Source: Kiritimatiellia bacterium (GTDB taxonomy: Bacteria; Verrucomicrobiota; Kiritimatiellia; RFP12; UBA1067). Taken from it: a DNA stretch of 8,405 nucleotides. Positions 1 through 6,559 of this stretch are shown here, one piece after another. The stretch lies in NCBI GenBank assembly GCA_017965685.1, contig JAGCPM010000062.1, forward strand, positions 1-8,405. Direction: 5' to 3'. Every line of letters starts with the position of its first letter. The stretch's first letter is position 1. The notes below the pieces were generated by a model. That model did not search any database and was not told the DNA's origin. It was given only the letters and a program-made list of their open reading frames with translations. The translations under genes and the position numbers were made by a program.

Positions 1-12
1 ACTTCCCCGCAT

Positions 13-1233
13 ATGGGAAAGACCAGCCTGATCAAGGGCGGCGTGGCCAGCGCGACGGGATTCCGCGCGGCCGGTGTGCCGGCCGCAATCAAGTACGAAG
101 GCCGCAACGACGTTGCGCTCATCATGGCCGATTCGCCGTGCACGGCGGCTGCCGTGTTCACGACGAACAAAGTGGCCGCGGCGCCTGTGCTCTACGACCG
201 CGAAGCGGTCAGGGGCGGCGTGGCGCAGGCGATACTGGCCAATAGCGGCTGCGCCAACGCCTGCACGGGCGAACAGGGTCTCAAGGACGCCCGATTGAGC
301 GCGCTCGTCACGGCTGGAGAACTCGGGTTGGACCCGAGGCACGTCCTCGTGGCCTCTACGGGCGTTATCGGGCGCGCGCTGCCGATGGAAAGGCTTCTCG
401 CTGGAATGAAGGCGGCGAAAACCGCACTCGGCCGCACCGCCGCGCACGGCGAGGCCGCCGCGAAGGCGATAATGACGACCGACACCAGAATGAAGCAATC
501 TTGCGCCAGAACGACCATCGGCGGCAAGACGGTGACGGTCGGAGGAATGGCCAAAGGTTCCGGGATGATCGAGCCGAACATGGCCACCATGCTCGCCTTC
601 ATAACGACAGACGCCGCAATTTCGAAGGCAATGATGAAAAAGGCGCTCCTAAGGGGCCTCGCGAAAAGCTTCAACCGCATAGTCGTGGACGGCGACGAAT
701 CGACCAACGATTCGCTGTTCGTTCTCGCATCCGGCGCGGCGGGGAACGAAACGATTTCAAAACAGGGCAAAGACTACGACCTTTTCGCGGAAGCCCTGGA
801 AGCCGTGATGATCTCGCTCGCAAGGCAGATGGCGAAGGACGGTGAAGGCGCCACGAAATTCGTCACCGTAGAGGTCAAGGGTGCGGCAAACGCCAAAGAC
901 GCGGAAAAGGCCGCGAGGGCGATCGCGAAAAGTCCCCTTTCCAAGACAAGCTGGTTCGGCAAGGACCCCAACTGGGGAAGAGTCCTCGCGGCGGCGGGGT
1001 ATTCCGGCGCCGAGGTCGATCCGGAAAAGGCTGAGGTCTGGTACGACGGCGAGTGGGCCTACCGCAAGGGAAAGATCGCAGGACCGGAGCAGCTCGCGAA
1101 ACTCGCAAAGGTGATGGAGAAGGACGAATTCACGGTACAGGTTAACCTCAACCTCGGCAAGGCCGAGGACCGCATATACACGTGCGACTTCTCTCTCGAT
1201 TATGTGCACATCAACGCGGACTACACCACTTGA
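13..1233 (+). CDS. argJ: Glutamate N-acetyltransferase / ornithine acetyltransferase ArgJ
   Basis: ArgJ moves the acetyl group from N-acetylornithine to glutamate in the cyclic arginine pathway. Bifunctional members also use acetyl-CoA to make N-acetylglutamate; the sequence alone does not tell me which type this is. The 406 residues match the usual family length. Visible motifs are ILANSGCANACTG (residues 74-86), STGVIG (115-120, with the Thr116-Gly117 oxyanion pair) and KGSGMIEPNMATML (181-194). In ArgJ the precursor cuts itself between Ala191 and Thr192, freeing Thr192 as the nucleophile of the beta chain. PNWGR and the C-terminal CDFSLDYVHINADYTT are also typical, so the 3' end is intact. 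The start is the ATG at 13. Only 12 bases precede it, in an open frame and with no visible ribosome site, so a slightly earlier start cannot be excluded. The stop codon touches the first unit of the heptanucleotide repeat array. The enzyme is expected in the cytoplasm. Confidence 0.96.
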   Translation: MGKTSLIKGGVASATGFRAAGVPAAIKYEGRNDVALIMADSPCTAAAVFTTNKVAAAPVLYDREAVRGGVAQAILANSGCANACTGEQGLKDARLSALVTAGELGLDPRHVLVASTGVIGRALPMERLLAGMKAAKTALGRTAAHGEAAAKAIMTTDTRMKQSCARTTIGGKTVTVGGMAKGSGMIEPNMATMLAFITTDAAISKAMMKKALLRGLAKSFNRIVVDGDESTNDSLFVLASGAAGNETISKQGKDYDLFAEALEAVMISLARQMAKDGEGATKFVTVEVKGAANAKDAEKAARAIAKSPLSKTSWFGKDPNWGRVLAAAGYSGAEVDPEKAEVWYDGEWAYRKGKIAGPEQLAKLAKVMEKDEFTVQVNLNLGKAEDRIYTCDFSLDYVHINADYTT

Positions 1234-1285
1234 AGAATGAAGAATGGAGATTAAAATGAAGAATGAAGAATTAAGAATGAAGAAT
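1232..1285 (+). repeat. GAAGAAT heptanucleotide repeat array (MKNEELR-type repeat)
   Basis: GAAGAAT occurs at 1232-1238, 1239-1245, 1258-1264, 1265-1271 and 1279-1285, with a one-mismatch copy TAAGAAT at 1272-1278. A 12-nt interruption (GGAGATTAAAAT, 1246-1257) splits the array in two. The stretch 1230-1287 contains no cytosine, in sharp contrast to the GC-rich genes on both sides. Seven nucleotides times three gives a seven-codon period, which explains the peptide MKNEELR/MKNG at the start of the tolB-like protein. From memory, similar NEELRMKN-type low-complexity tracts occur near gene ends in many bacterial genomes; I could not search for this. The array starts inside the argJ stop codon and ends inside the signal-peptide region of the next gene. 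Confidence 0.85.
1246..1249 (+). promoter_or_regulatory. Ribosome binding site of the tolB-like gene (GGAG)
   Basis: GGAG lies 6 nt before the ATG at 1256, which favours that start over the in-frame ATG at 1244, which has no equally good site. The GGAG sits in the interruption inside the heptanucleotide array. A third in-frame ATG at 1277 is preceded only by weaker GAAG-type purines. Confidence 0.55.
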
Positions 1286-2464
1286 GGCGCAGTCGCTTCG
1301 AGACCCCTTCTTGCGGTTCTCATTCTCAACCTCGCGCTCTGCATCTTGCAGGCGGCTGCGGAAACGACCGTCTCGCTCGTGGGCGAGGGCGTGGAGAAGA
1401 TTTCCGTCTCGGTCGCGGTTTCGGGCTCTCCGGCTTTCGCGGCGAGCCTCAAGAAAAACCTCGACCTTTCGGGCGCGTTCAAGATCGTCTCCGACGGCAC
1501 GATTAAGGTGACGGGCGCGACCGGCGGCACGATAAGCGTGGCCGGACGAGGAAAGACGATGTCAATGGGTTCCAAGGCGGCGGACGACAAGGCGGCGAGG
1601 ATGGAGGCGAGGCGGCTCGCCGACAAGATGTGCGAGGTTTACGCGTCCCAGAAAGGCTTCGCAAGCGACCCGGTATGCTTCGTCTCCAGGAAAGGCAAGG
1701 ATGTGTCGGAGCTTTGCATGTGCTATCCCGACGGCTACGACATACGCCAGCTCACCACCGACGGCAAGAACGCGGTCGGCCCGAGGTGGAAAGACAGGGG
1801 CACGATATTCTTCACCGGCATCAGGGACGGCGGCCCGCAGATATACGAGCTTGACACGCGCGTCAACAGGCTTTCGAAAAAGTACGCCTTCAAGGGGCTC
1901 ACGACTGGCGCTACGGTCTCCCCGGACTGCACGAAGGTCGCGCTCATCCTTTCCATCCACGGCAATCCCGAGCTCTACGTGATCGACATTGCGAGCGGCC
2001 GCTGGTCCAGAATTACGACCACCCCGTTCGCGAGCGAGGGGCAGCCTTGCTGGAGCCCGGACGGCTCGGCAATAGTCTACGTCAGCGACGCCTCGAAGCG
2101 CACCCAGCTCTACATTGTGAACGTCGCCACGAAGGAATCGCGCCGCCTGACCACCTCCGGCAGCCAAAACATCGATCCCGACTGGGGCCCCGACGGCCGC
2201 ATCGCCTACATAACCAAGCGCGGCGGCGAAAGGCATGTCGCCACAATCGATCCTGCGCGCGGAGAAAGTTCCGTGGAACTGGTCGCCTCGGGCGGAGTGT
2301 GGGAGCATCCTTCATGGGCGAGGGACGCCAGGCATGTAGTGGCGGTCCGAGACAAGGCACTGTTCGTCGTGGATACCGTCGGCCGCGACAAGGGCGGCGA
2401 TTCGCCCAAGAGGCTCTTCGGCAATCCCGGCAAATGGATAACGCCATCCTGGAGCAGACAATGA
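1256..2464 (+). CDS. tolB: TolB-like periplasmic beta-propeller protein
   Basis: TolB is the periplasmic propeller of the Tol-Pal system, which holds the outer membrane to the cell wall and acts during division. From the ATG at 1256 the protein has 402 residues, close to usual TolB length. Residues 1-35 look like a Sec signal peptide: hydrophobic core LLAVLILNLALCIL and a probable cut after QAAA, before Glu36. A TolB-type N-terminal domain follows (about 36-150, including the motif NLDLSGAFKIV), then roughly five PD40 propeller blades (about 155-402). WSPDG at 266-270 and WGPDG at 310-314 are the clearest blade motifs, and TPSWSRQ closes the propeller. ATG 1244 and ATG 1277 are alternative starts; the latter removes the acidic MKNEELR leader and gives a cleaner signal peptide. 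No tolA, tolQ, tolR or pal gene is adjacent, so a Tol-Pal role is inferred from family only. The stop overlaps the gatC start (ATGA). Confidence 0.85.
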   Translation: MKNEELRMKNGAVASRPLLAVLILNLALCILQAAAETTVSLVGEGVEKISVSVAVSGSPAFAASLKKNLDLSGAFKIVSDGTIKVTGATGGTISVAGRGKTMSMGSKAADDKAARMEARRLADKMCEVYASQKGFASDPVCFVSRKGKDVSELCMCYPDGYDIRQLTTDGKNAVGPRWKDRGTIFFTGIRDGGPQIYELDTRVNRLSKKYAFKGLTTGATVSPDCTKVALILSIHGNPELYVIDIASGRWSRITTTPFASEGQPCWSPDGSAIVYVSDASKRTQLYIVNVATKESRRLTTSGSQNIDPDWGPDGRIAYITKRGGERHVATIDPARGESSVELVASGGVWEHPSWARDARHVVAVRDKALFVVDTVGRDKGGDSPKRLFGNPGKWITPSWSRQ

Positions 2465-2751
2465 AGATTGACGCACGATACGTGGCGGAGCTGGCAAGGC
2501 TGGAACTCTCGCAGAAGGAGCTGGAGATCTTCCAGCCGCAACTCGAAAGCATAGTCAAGTACGTCGAGAAGATATCGGAAGTCGACGTGGAGGGCGTGAA
2601 GCCCATGACCCACGCGCATTCAAGAGTGAATGCGTGGAGAGAGGACGAGGTTAAACCCTCGATGGATCGCGAGGCGGCGCTCGCCAACGCCCCCGCAAGA
2701 CTGGGCGACGAATTCCTGCTGCCCAAGATAGTCGAAGGCGCGGAAAGCTGA
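2461..2751 (+). CDS. gatC: Asp/Glu-tRNA amidotransferase subunit GatC
   Basis: GatC is the small structural subunit of GatCAB, the cytoplasmic complex that converts misacylated Glu-tRNA-Gln (and in many bacteria Asp-tRNA-Asn) to the correct amide form. GatC wraps around GatA and helps hold it to GatB. The 96 residues match the family's usual length. Family pattern seen: VAELARLELSQKEL near the start, QLESIVKYVEKISEVDVEGVKP in the middle, then REDEVKPSMDREAALANAP and FLLPKIVE at the end. The ATG at 2461 overlaps the tolB-like stop in an ATGA junction, and GGAG at 2451-2454 lies 6 nt upstream, so translation is probably coupled. The same frame stays open far upstream inside the tolB-like gene, but that part is not GatC. 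gatA follows directly. Confidence 0.95.
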   Translation: MKIDARYVAELARLELSQKELEIFQPQLESIVKYVEKISEVDVEGVKPMTHAHSRVNAWREDEVKPSMDREAALANAPARLGDEFLLPKIVEGAES

Positions 2752-2756
2752 GGTGG
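2751..2756 (+). promoter_or_regulatory. Ribosome binding site of gatA (AGGTGG)
   Basis: AGGTGG is 5 nt before the ATG at 2762 and supports that start. The in-frame GTG at 2753 lies within this motif and has only a weak GGAAAG upstream, so it is the less likely start. It would add three residues. Confidence 0.5.
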
Positions 2757-2761
2757 CCGAC

Positions 2762-4171
2762 ATGGAACTCAAGGGACTCGGAATCAAGGAAGCAAAAGCC
2801 CTTCTCGACAGCGGCGATGCCACGAGCTCCGACCTCGTGAAGGCGGTCGCGGAAGAGTACAGGGCAAGGAACGGCGAAATCGGCGCGTATCTCACCTTCG
2901 ACGAAGAGGCAGCGCTCAAACTCGCCGCGGAGAACCCGAAGGCGATACCGATCGCGATCAAGGACCTAATCAACGTCAAGGGGCAGCCCTGCACCTGCGG
3001 CTCAAAGATACTCGAAGGCTACGTTTCCCCGTATGACGCGACCGTGGTAAGAAACCTGAAGGCCAACGGATTCATCCCGTGCGGACGCGTCAACATGGAC
3101 GAATTCGCGATGGGATCGTCGACCGAAAACTCCGCACTCGGGGTGACGCGAAACCCGTACGATCTCTCGAGAGTTCCGGGCGGATCTTCCGGCGGCAGCG
3201 CGGCCGCTGTCGGCGGCGACCTTTGCATAGCGGCACTGGGAACCGACACGGGCGGCTCGATACGCCAGCCGGCGAGCTTCTGCAACTGCGTGGGCGTGAA
3301 GCCAAGCTACGGCCGGGTGAGCCGCTTCGGCGTGACAGCCTTCGCCTCCAGCCTTGACCAGGTAGGTCCGATGACGAAATCGGTCGAGGACGCGGCTATC
3401 CTGCTGAAGGCGCTCGCAGGCCTAGACCCGATGGACGGCACCACGAGCGACATGCCGGTGCCCGACTACGCGAAGGCCCTCGAAGGCGCGAGCCTAAAGG
3501 GCGTGAAGATCGGAATACCGAAGGAATATTTCGACGTCGCCGGACTCGACGCTGAAGTGCGGCGCATCACGGAGGAATCCGTCAAGGCGTGCGAAGCAGC
3601 GGGCGCGGAACTGGTTGAAGTCTCGCTGCCTCACACCGAATACGCGATGTCCGTCTACTACATCATCGCTCCAGCGGAAGCGAGCGCGAATCTCGCGCGC
3701 TTCGACGGAGTCAGGTACGGCCACAGGAGCGCGCACGCGAAGGACGTCCTGAGCCTGTACGCGAAGTCGAGGGCCGAGGGATTCGGTCCGGAAGTGAAGC
3801 GCCGCATCATCATCGGCACGTATGTCCTTTCGAGCGGCTACTACGACGCGTATTACGGCAGAGCCCAAAAGGTGCGCGCGCTAATCAAGCGCGACTTCGA
3901 CGAAGCGTTCGCGAAGTGCGACGCCCTTCTCACCCCGTGCGCGCCGACTCCGGCGTTCAAGCTGGGCGAAGTACTCGATCCGCTCACGATGTACCTGAAC
4001 GACCTCTCCACGATCCCCGCCGCGCTCGCCGGGGTCGCGGCGGATTCGATACCCGCCGGATTCACGCGCGAAGGCGGCCTGCCCGTCGGCGTGCAGTTCA
4101 TCTCCGGCGCGTTCGAGGAGGAAAAGCTCCTCAGGATTTGCAAGGCTTTTGAGAATATCACCAACATCTGA
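2762..4171 (+). CDS. gatA: Asp/Glu-tRNA amidotransferase subunit GatA
   Basis: GatA is the glutaminase subunit of GatCAB. It releases ammonia from glutamine, and the ammonia is passed to GatB for amidation of the misacylated tRNA. The protein has 469 residues from ATG 2762 (472 from GTG 2753), within the family range. It is a full amidase-signature enzyme with the Ser-cisSer-Lys triad in place: Lys67 in AIPIAIKDLI, cis-Ser142 in VPGGSSGGSAAAV and nucleophile Ser166 in GTDTGGSIRQPAS. The spacings of 75 and 24 residues equal those of the characterised Staphylococcus aureus GatA (K79/S154/S178). The N-terminal helix and the C-terminal ending GGLPVGVQFISGAFEEEKLLRICKAFE (read in two parts, GGLPVGVQFI and FEEEKLL) are typical. 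gatC lies immediately upstream, which supports GatA over a generic amidase. gatB does not follow here and must be elsewhere if the complex is complete. Confidence 0.96.
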   Translation: MELKGLGIKEAKALLDSGDATSSDLVKAVAEEYRARNGEIGAYLTFDEEAALKLAAENPKAIPIAIKDLINVKGQPCTCGSKILEGYVSPYDATVVRNLKANGFIPCGRVNMDEFAMGSSTENSALGVTRNPYDLSRVPGGSSGGSAAAVGGDLCIAALGTDTGGSIRQPASFCNCVGVKPSYGRVSRFGVTAFASSLDQVGPMTKSVEDAAILLKALAGLDPMDGTTSDMPVPDYAKALEGASLKGVKIGIPKEYFDVAGLDAEVRRITEESVKACEAAGAELVEVSLPHTEYAMSVYYIIAPAEASANLARFDGVRYGHRSAHAKDVLSLYAKSRAEGFGPEVKRRIIIGTYVLSSGYYDAYYGRAQKVRALIKRDFDEAFAKCDALLTPCAPTPAFKLGEVLDPLTMYLNDLSTIPAALAGVAADSIPAGFTREGGLPVGVQFISGAFEEEKLLRICKAFENITNI

Positions 4172-4198
4172 CACCATAAAGCAAAGGAACAACCCGCA

Positions 4199-4693
4199 AT
4201 GAAGGCGACAATCGAAACCAATCAAGGCACGATCACCCTGAAGCTGGACGAAAAGAAAGCGCCGCTCACCGTGGCGAACTTCGTGCAGTACGCGCGCGAC
4301 GGCCACTACGACGGCACGATCTTCCACCGCGTCATCGACGGATTCATGATCCAGGGCGGCGGCTTCACGAAAAATATGAACGAGAAGCCAACCCGCGCGG
4401 CCATTCGCAACGAGGCGATGAACGGCCTCAAGAATGTTAGGGGGGCCATCGCCATGGCACGCACCTCCGTCGTCGATTCCGCCACCAGCCAGTTCTTCAT
4501 CAACCTCGTGGACAACGACTTCCTGGACTTCACCGCCCCTACGCAAGCCGGCTTCGGATACGCTGTTTTCGGTATCGTTACCGACGGCATGGATGTGGTC
4601 GACAAAATCGCCAAGGCCAAGACCGGGAACGTCGGCTACTACCAGAACGTCCCCGACGAGCCAATCGTGATTTCGAAGATTACGGTAGGCTGA
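4199..4693 (+). CDS. Cyclophilin-type peptidyl-prolyl cis-trans isomerase (PpiB-like)
   Basis: Cyclophilins speed cis-trans isomerisation of Xaa-Pro bonds and assist folding. The 164 residues form a single catalytic domain of the PpiB size class. The core motif [13 protein letters not shown] spans residues 42-54, with catalytic Arg44, Phe48 and Gln52. SQFFINL spans 97-103. The position matching Trp121 of human cyclophilin A is Phe108 in my hand alignment (NDFLD), as in bacterial cyclophilins that bind cyclosporin poorly. There is no signal peptide, so the protein is probably cytoplasmic. AAAGGA at 4183-4188 lies 10 nt before the ATG. The gene follows gatA after 27 nt and is probably the last gene of that transcription unit, because a strong promoter begins just after its stop. 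I leave the symbol blank because PpiA/PpiB naming across phyla is not reliable. Confidence 0.93.
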   Translation: MKATIETNQGTITLKLDEKKAPLTVANFVQYARDGHYDGTIFHRVIDGFMIQGGGFTKNMNEKPTRAAIRNEAMNGLKNVRGAIAMARTSVVDSATSQFFINLVDNDFLDFTAPTQAGFGYAVFGIVTDGMDVVDKIAKAKTGNVGYYQNVPDEPIVISKITVG

Positions 4694-4697
4694 CCCC

Positions 4698-4726
4698 TTG
4701 CAATTTCCCGAAAAAAATAGTATAAT
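4698..4726 (+). promoter_or_regulatory. Sigma-70-type promoter for the secreted repeat protein
   Basis: TTGCAA (4698-4703, four of six matches to the -35 consensus) and a perfect TATAAT (4721-4726) are separated by 17 nt. Transcription would start near 4733, giving a leader of roughly 24 nt before the ATG at 4757. It lies in the longest intergenic gap of the window (4694-4756), and the region around the -10 box is A-rich (aaaaaaatag). No operator-like palindrome is obvious. Confidence 0.75.
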
Positions 4727-4743
4727 GTCCATATCGTCCTAAC

Positions 4744-4749
4744 AAGGAG
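4744..4749 (+). promoter_or_regulatory. Strong ribosome binding site (AAGGAG)
   Basis: AAGGAG lies 7 nt before the ATG at 4757. It is the best Shine-Dalgarno match in the window and, with the consensus -10 box, suggests this small exported protein is made at a high level. Confidence 0.75.
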
Positions 4750-4756
4750 ACTATTC

Positions 4757-5347
4757 ATGAAAAAGATTGCCATGCTCGCTGTCGCCGCTTCCGTGGCGGC
4801 TTTCGCCTACGCGCAGGAGACCTCCGCCGAAGCGATAGATCAGACCGAAGAGATGCAGGAGGCCGAAATCTCGCGCCAGCAGACCAAGCCGGGAATATGG
4901 CCGGCCTTCTTCGCGATTGCGGATATCCCCGCTCCGGAGCAGACGCCCGACGTCGTCGGCCTGCGCCTGACGATTCCCTACTCCACGAAGCACGAAAGCG
5001 TCACCGGCTTCGATCTCGGCTTCTTCGGCCGCACGATGGTCTTCGAGGGCTTTCAGCTGAACATCCTCAGGAACCACGCGACCGACCAGTGCACAGGCTT
5101 CCAGGTCGGCCTCTACAACTCCATCGGCCAGGCCGATGTCATAGCCGCGCAGATCGGCCTCTGGAACGACGCCGCCTCCATCAGCGGCTTCCAGTTCGGC
5201 CTCGTCAACGTCGTCGGCTGCGCGGACGGCTTCCAGATTGGCGTGATCAACAGGGCGGAGGAAATGTACGGCTTCCAGATTGGCATCGTCAACATCATCC
5301 GCGACGCGGAACTCAGGTTCTTCCCCCTTATCAACATCGGTTTCTGA
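4757..5347 (+). CDS. Secreted G-F-Q-x-G repeat protein, LA_2272-like surface repeat family
   Basis: A 196-residue exported protein of unknown function. Residues 1-19 form a clear Sec signal peptide (MKKIAMLAVAASVAAFAYA, cut before Gln20). An acidic, Gln/Glu-rich linker follows to about residue 45. From residue 68 the protein consists of eight repeats starting at residues 68, 84, 98, 114, 130, 144, 158 and 172, each opening with a form of G-F-Q-[ILVF]-G-[ILV]-x-N. It ends in FFPLINIGF, with a terminal aromatic residue as seen in many outer-membrane strands. The pattern resembles what databases call LA_2272-type surface repeats, first noted in Leptospira; that name is from memory and the function is not known. 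The alternating hydrophobic residues suggest beta structure, either a small barrel or a repetitive sheet (inference). There is no lipobox cysteine. The gene has its own strong promoter and ribosome site, and DUF1015 follows 18 nt later. Confidence 0.82.
   Translation: MKKIAMLAVAASVAAFAYAQETSAEAIDQTEEMQEAEISRQQTKPGIWPAFFAIADIPAPEQTPDVVGLRLTIPYSTKHESVTGFDLGFFGRTMVFEGFQLNILRNHATDQCTGFQVGLYNSIGQADVIAAQIGLWNDAASISGFQFGLVNVVGCADGFQIGVINRAEEMYGFQIGIVNIIRDAELRFFPLINIGF
4958..5311 (+). repeat. Eight in-frame 42/48-nt tandem coding repeats
   Basis: Repeat units start at 4958, 5006, 5048, 5096, 5144, 5186, 5228 and 5270. The spacings are 48, 42, 48, 48, 42, 42 and 42 nt, that is 16 or 14 residues. The last units are the most alike: 5226-5242 and 5268-5284 share the same 17 bases (acggcttccagattggc). 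The first units (GLRLTIPY, GFDLGFFG) and the AAQIGLWN unit are more diverged. The DNA similarity of the last units points to recent duplication or conversion. Confidence 0.8.
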
Positions 5348-5365
5348 TTCCGGTTCCAGCAGATA

Positions 5366-6559
5366 ATGAACATACATCCTTTCGCGGCCGTCAGGCCGAC
5401 AGCGGCGGACGCAGCCTCGGTTGCGTCCGTTCCATACGATGTCGTCGATACCGCCGAGGCCAAGCGCCTCGCCGAAGGCAACCCGAAGAGCTTTCTCCAC
5501 GTTTCGCGCCCGGAAATCGACCTCCCGGACGGCACCGACCCTTCCTCCCCCGAAGCGTACGCACAGGCGCGCAAGGCGCTTGATGCGCTTGTCGGCGGCG
5601 GAACGCTGATCCGCGAAGACGAACCCGCGTACTACGCGTACCGCCAGACGATGGGCTCCCACATCCAGACCGGAATCGTCGCCTGCTTTGACACGAAGGA
5701 CTATCTCTCCGGCGTCCTCAAGCAGCATGAAAAGACGCGCAAGGACAAAGAGGACGACCGCACGCGCCACATTGAAACGCTTGAAGCGCATACCGGCCCC
5801 GCTTTCCTCACCTACCGCGACGACAAGGCGATCGACGAAATAGTCTTCGCCGCCTGCCGCGAGGAGCCTCTCTACGATTTCACCGCCGATGACGGCATTC
5901 GCCACACCGTGTGGAAAATCGCCTCCGCTTCTTCATGCCTCGCGGACGAACTGGCCGAACTTTTCGCGCGCATTCCCGTCGCATACATCGCGGACGGCCA
6001 CCACCGCAGCGCCGCTGCCTCGCGCTACGCGCAGGCGCACGGCTTCGAGGGCGAATCGCGCTGGTTCCTCGCCGTGGCGTTCCCTGCCAGCCAGCTCAAG
6101 ATACTCGGCTACAACAGGCTCGTCGCAGACCTCAACGGTCTTTCGGAGTACGAGTTCCTGTCGCGCGTGTCGGAGAACTTCAACATCGGAAGCCGCGGCG
6201 AGCGCAACTGCCGGATGTACCTTAACGGAAACTGGATCGACCTCTCGTGGGAGCTTCCTGCCGGGGCGGATGCCGTGTCGTCGCTCGACGTGAGCTACCT
6301 TCAGGAGAACCTCCTCGCGCCGATCCTGGGCATCGGCGACCCGCGCACGGACGCGCGCATCTCTTTCATGGGCGCGATCCGCGGCGATGCCGCGCTTGCG
6401 GCGAAAGTCGATTCCGGCGTGGCCGCGGTCGCCTTCGCCATGGAAAGCGTCACGGTCGATGAAATGATGGCGATCGCCGACGCGGGCGCGATAATGCCGC
6501 CCAAGTCTACATGGTTCGAGCCGAAATTGAGATCGGGCCTTTTCGTCCACGAGATATGA
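5366..6559 (+). CDS. DUF1015 family protein
   Basis: A 397-residue, probably cytoplasmic protein with no signal peptide or membrane segment. It fits the DUF1015 family over its full length. Visible family-type motifs are VPYDVVD (22-28), the FLHVSRPE segment (43-50), HEKTRKDKEDDR (121-132), AHTGPAFLTY (141-150) and the strong AIAD/ADGHHRSAAA-type motif, here ADGHHRSAAASRYA with Asp210, His212, His213 and Arg214. The biochemical role is not established to my knowledge. A DGHHR motif also occurs in ParB/Srx-like proteins such as the free-serine kinase SerK, and I recall DUF1015 genes beside serA/serC in several phyla, but no serine gene is in this window. The ATG at 5366 has no good ribosome site, so translation may depend on read-through from the upstream gene 18 nt away. 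The stop overlaps the next start (ATGA at 6556-6559). Confidence 0.85.
   Translation: MNIHPFAAVRPTAADAASVASVPYDVVDTAEAKRLAEGNPKSFLHVSRPEIDLPDGTDPSSPEAYAQARKALDALVGGGTLIREDEPAYYAYRQTMGSHIQTGIVACFDTKDYLSGVLKQHEKTRKDKEDDRTRHIETLEAHTGPAFLTYRDDKAIDEIVFAACREEPLYDFTADDGIRHTVWKIASASSCLADELAELFARIPVAYIADGHHRSAAASRYAQAHGFEGESRWFLAVAFPASQLKILGYNRLVADLNGLSEYEFLSRVSENFNIGSRGERNCRMYLNGNWIDLSWELPAGADAVSSLDVSYLQENLLAPILGIGDPRTDARISFMGAIRGDAALAAKVDSGVAAVAFAMESVTVDEMMAIADAGAIMPPKSTWFEPKLRSGLFVHEI

Noticed and set aside
1338..1349. Possible lipoprotein lipobox (LALC) in the tolB-like signal peptide
   Set aside because: Leu directly before the Cys does not fit the usual small residue at that position, and the hydrophobic core continues past the Cys to a good AAA-E cut site.
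757..1626. Reverse-strand open frame (289 codons) across argJ and the tolB-like gene
   Set aside because: Antisense to ArgJ and TolB-like coding sequence; the FFILNSSFFILISILHSSS stretch is the heptad repeat read in reverse.
2047..2460. N-terminal extension of the gatC frame
   Set aside because: The frame is open upstream inside the tolB-like gene, but the translated extension is Arg-rich and unlike GatC. The ATG at 2461 with GGAG 6 nt upstream gives a normal 96-residue GatC.
4172..4198. Possible terminator between gatA and the cyclophilin gene
   Set aside because: The 27-nt gap has no GC-rich inverted repeat and no T-run.
3881..4732. Reverse-strand open frame (283 codons) across gatA and the cyclophilin gene
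   Set aside because: Antisense to two clear housekeeping genes, with no family match that I can see.
4751..5905. Long reverse-strand open frame (384 codons) across the repeat protein and the start of DUF1015
   Set aside because: It is antisense to two well-supported genes, its composition is low-complexity and reflects the repeats read backwards, and it has no recognisable domain. Long antisense frames are expected in GC-rich DNA.
6511..6555. Earlier start for the DUF2062 gene at ATG 6511
   Set aside because: It would add 15 residues overlapping DUF1015 coding sequence. The ATGA junction at 6556 is the more natural start, and the protein then begins with a typical MKKR.
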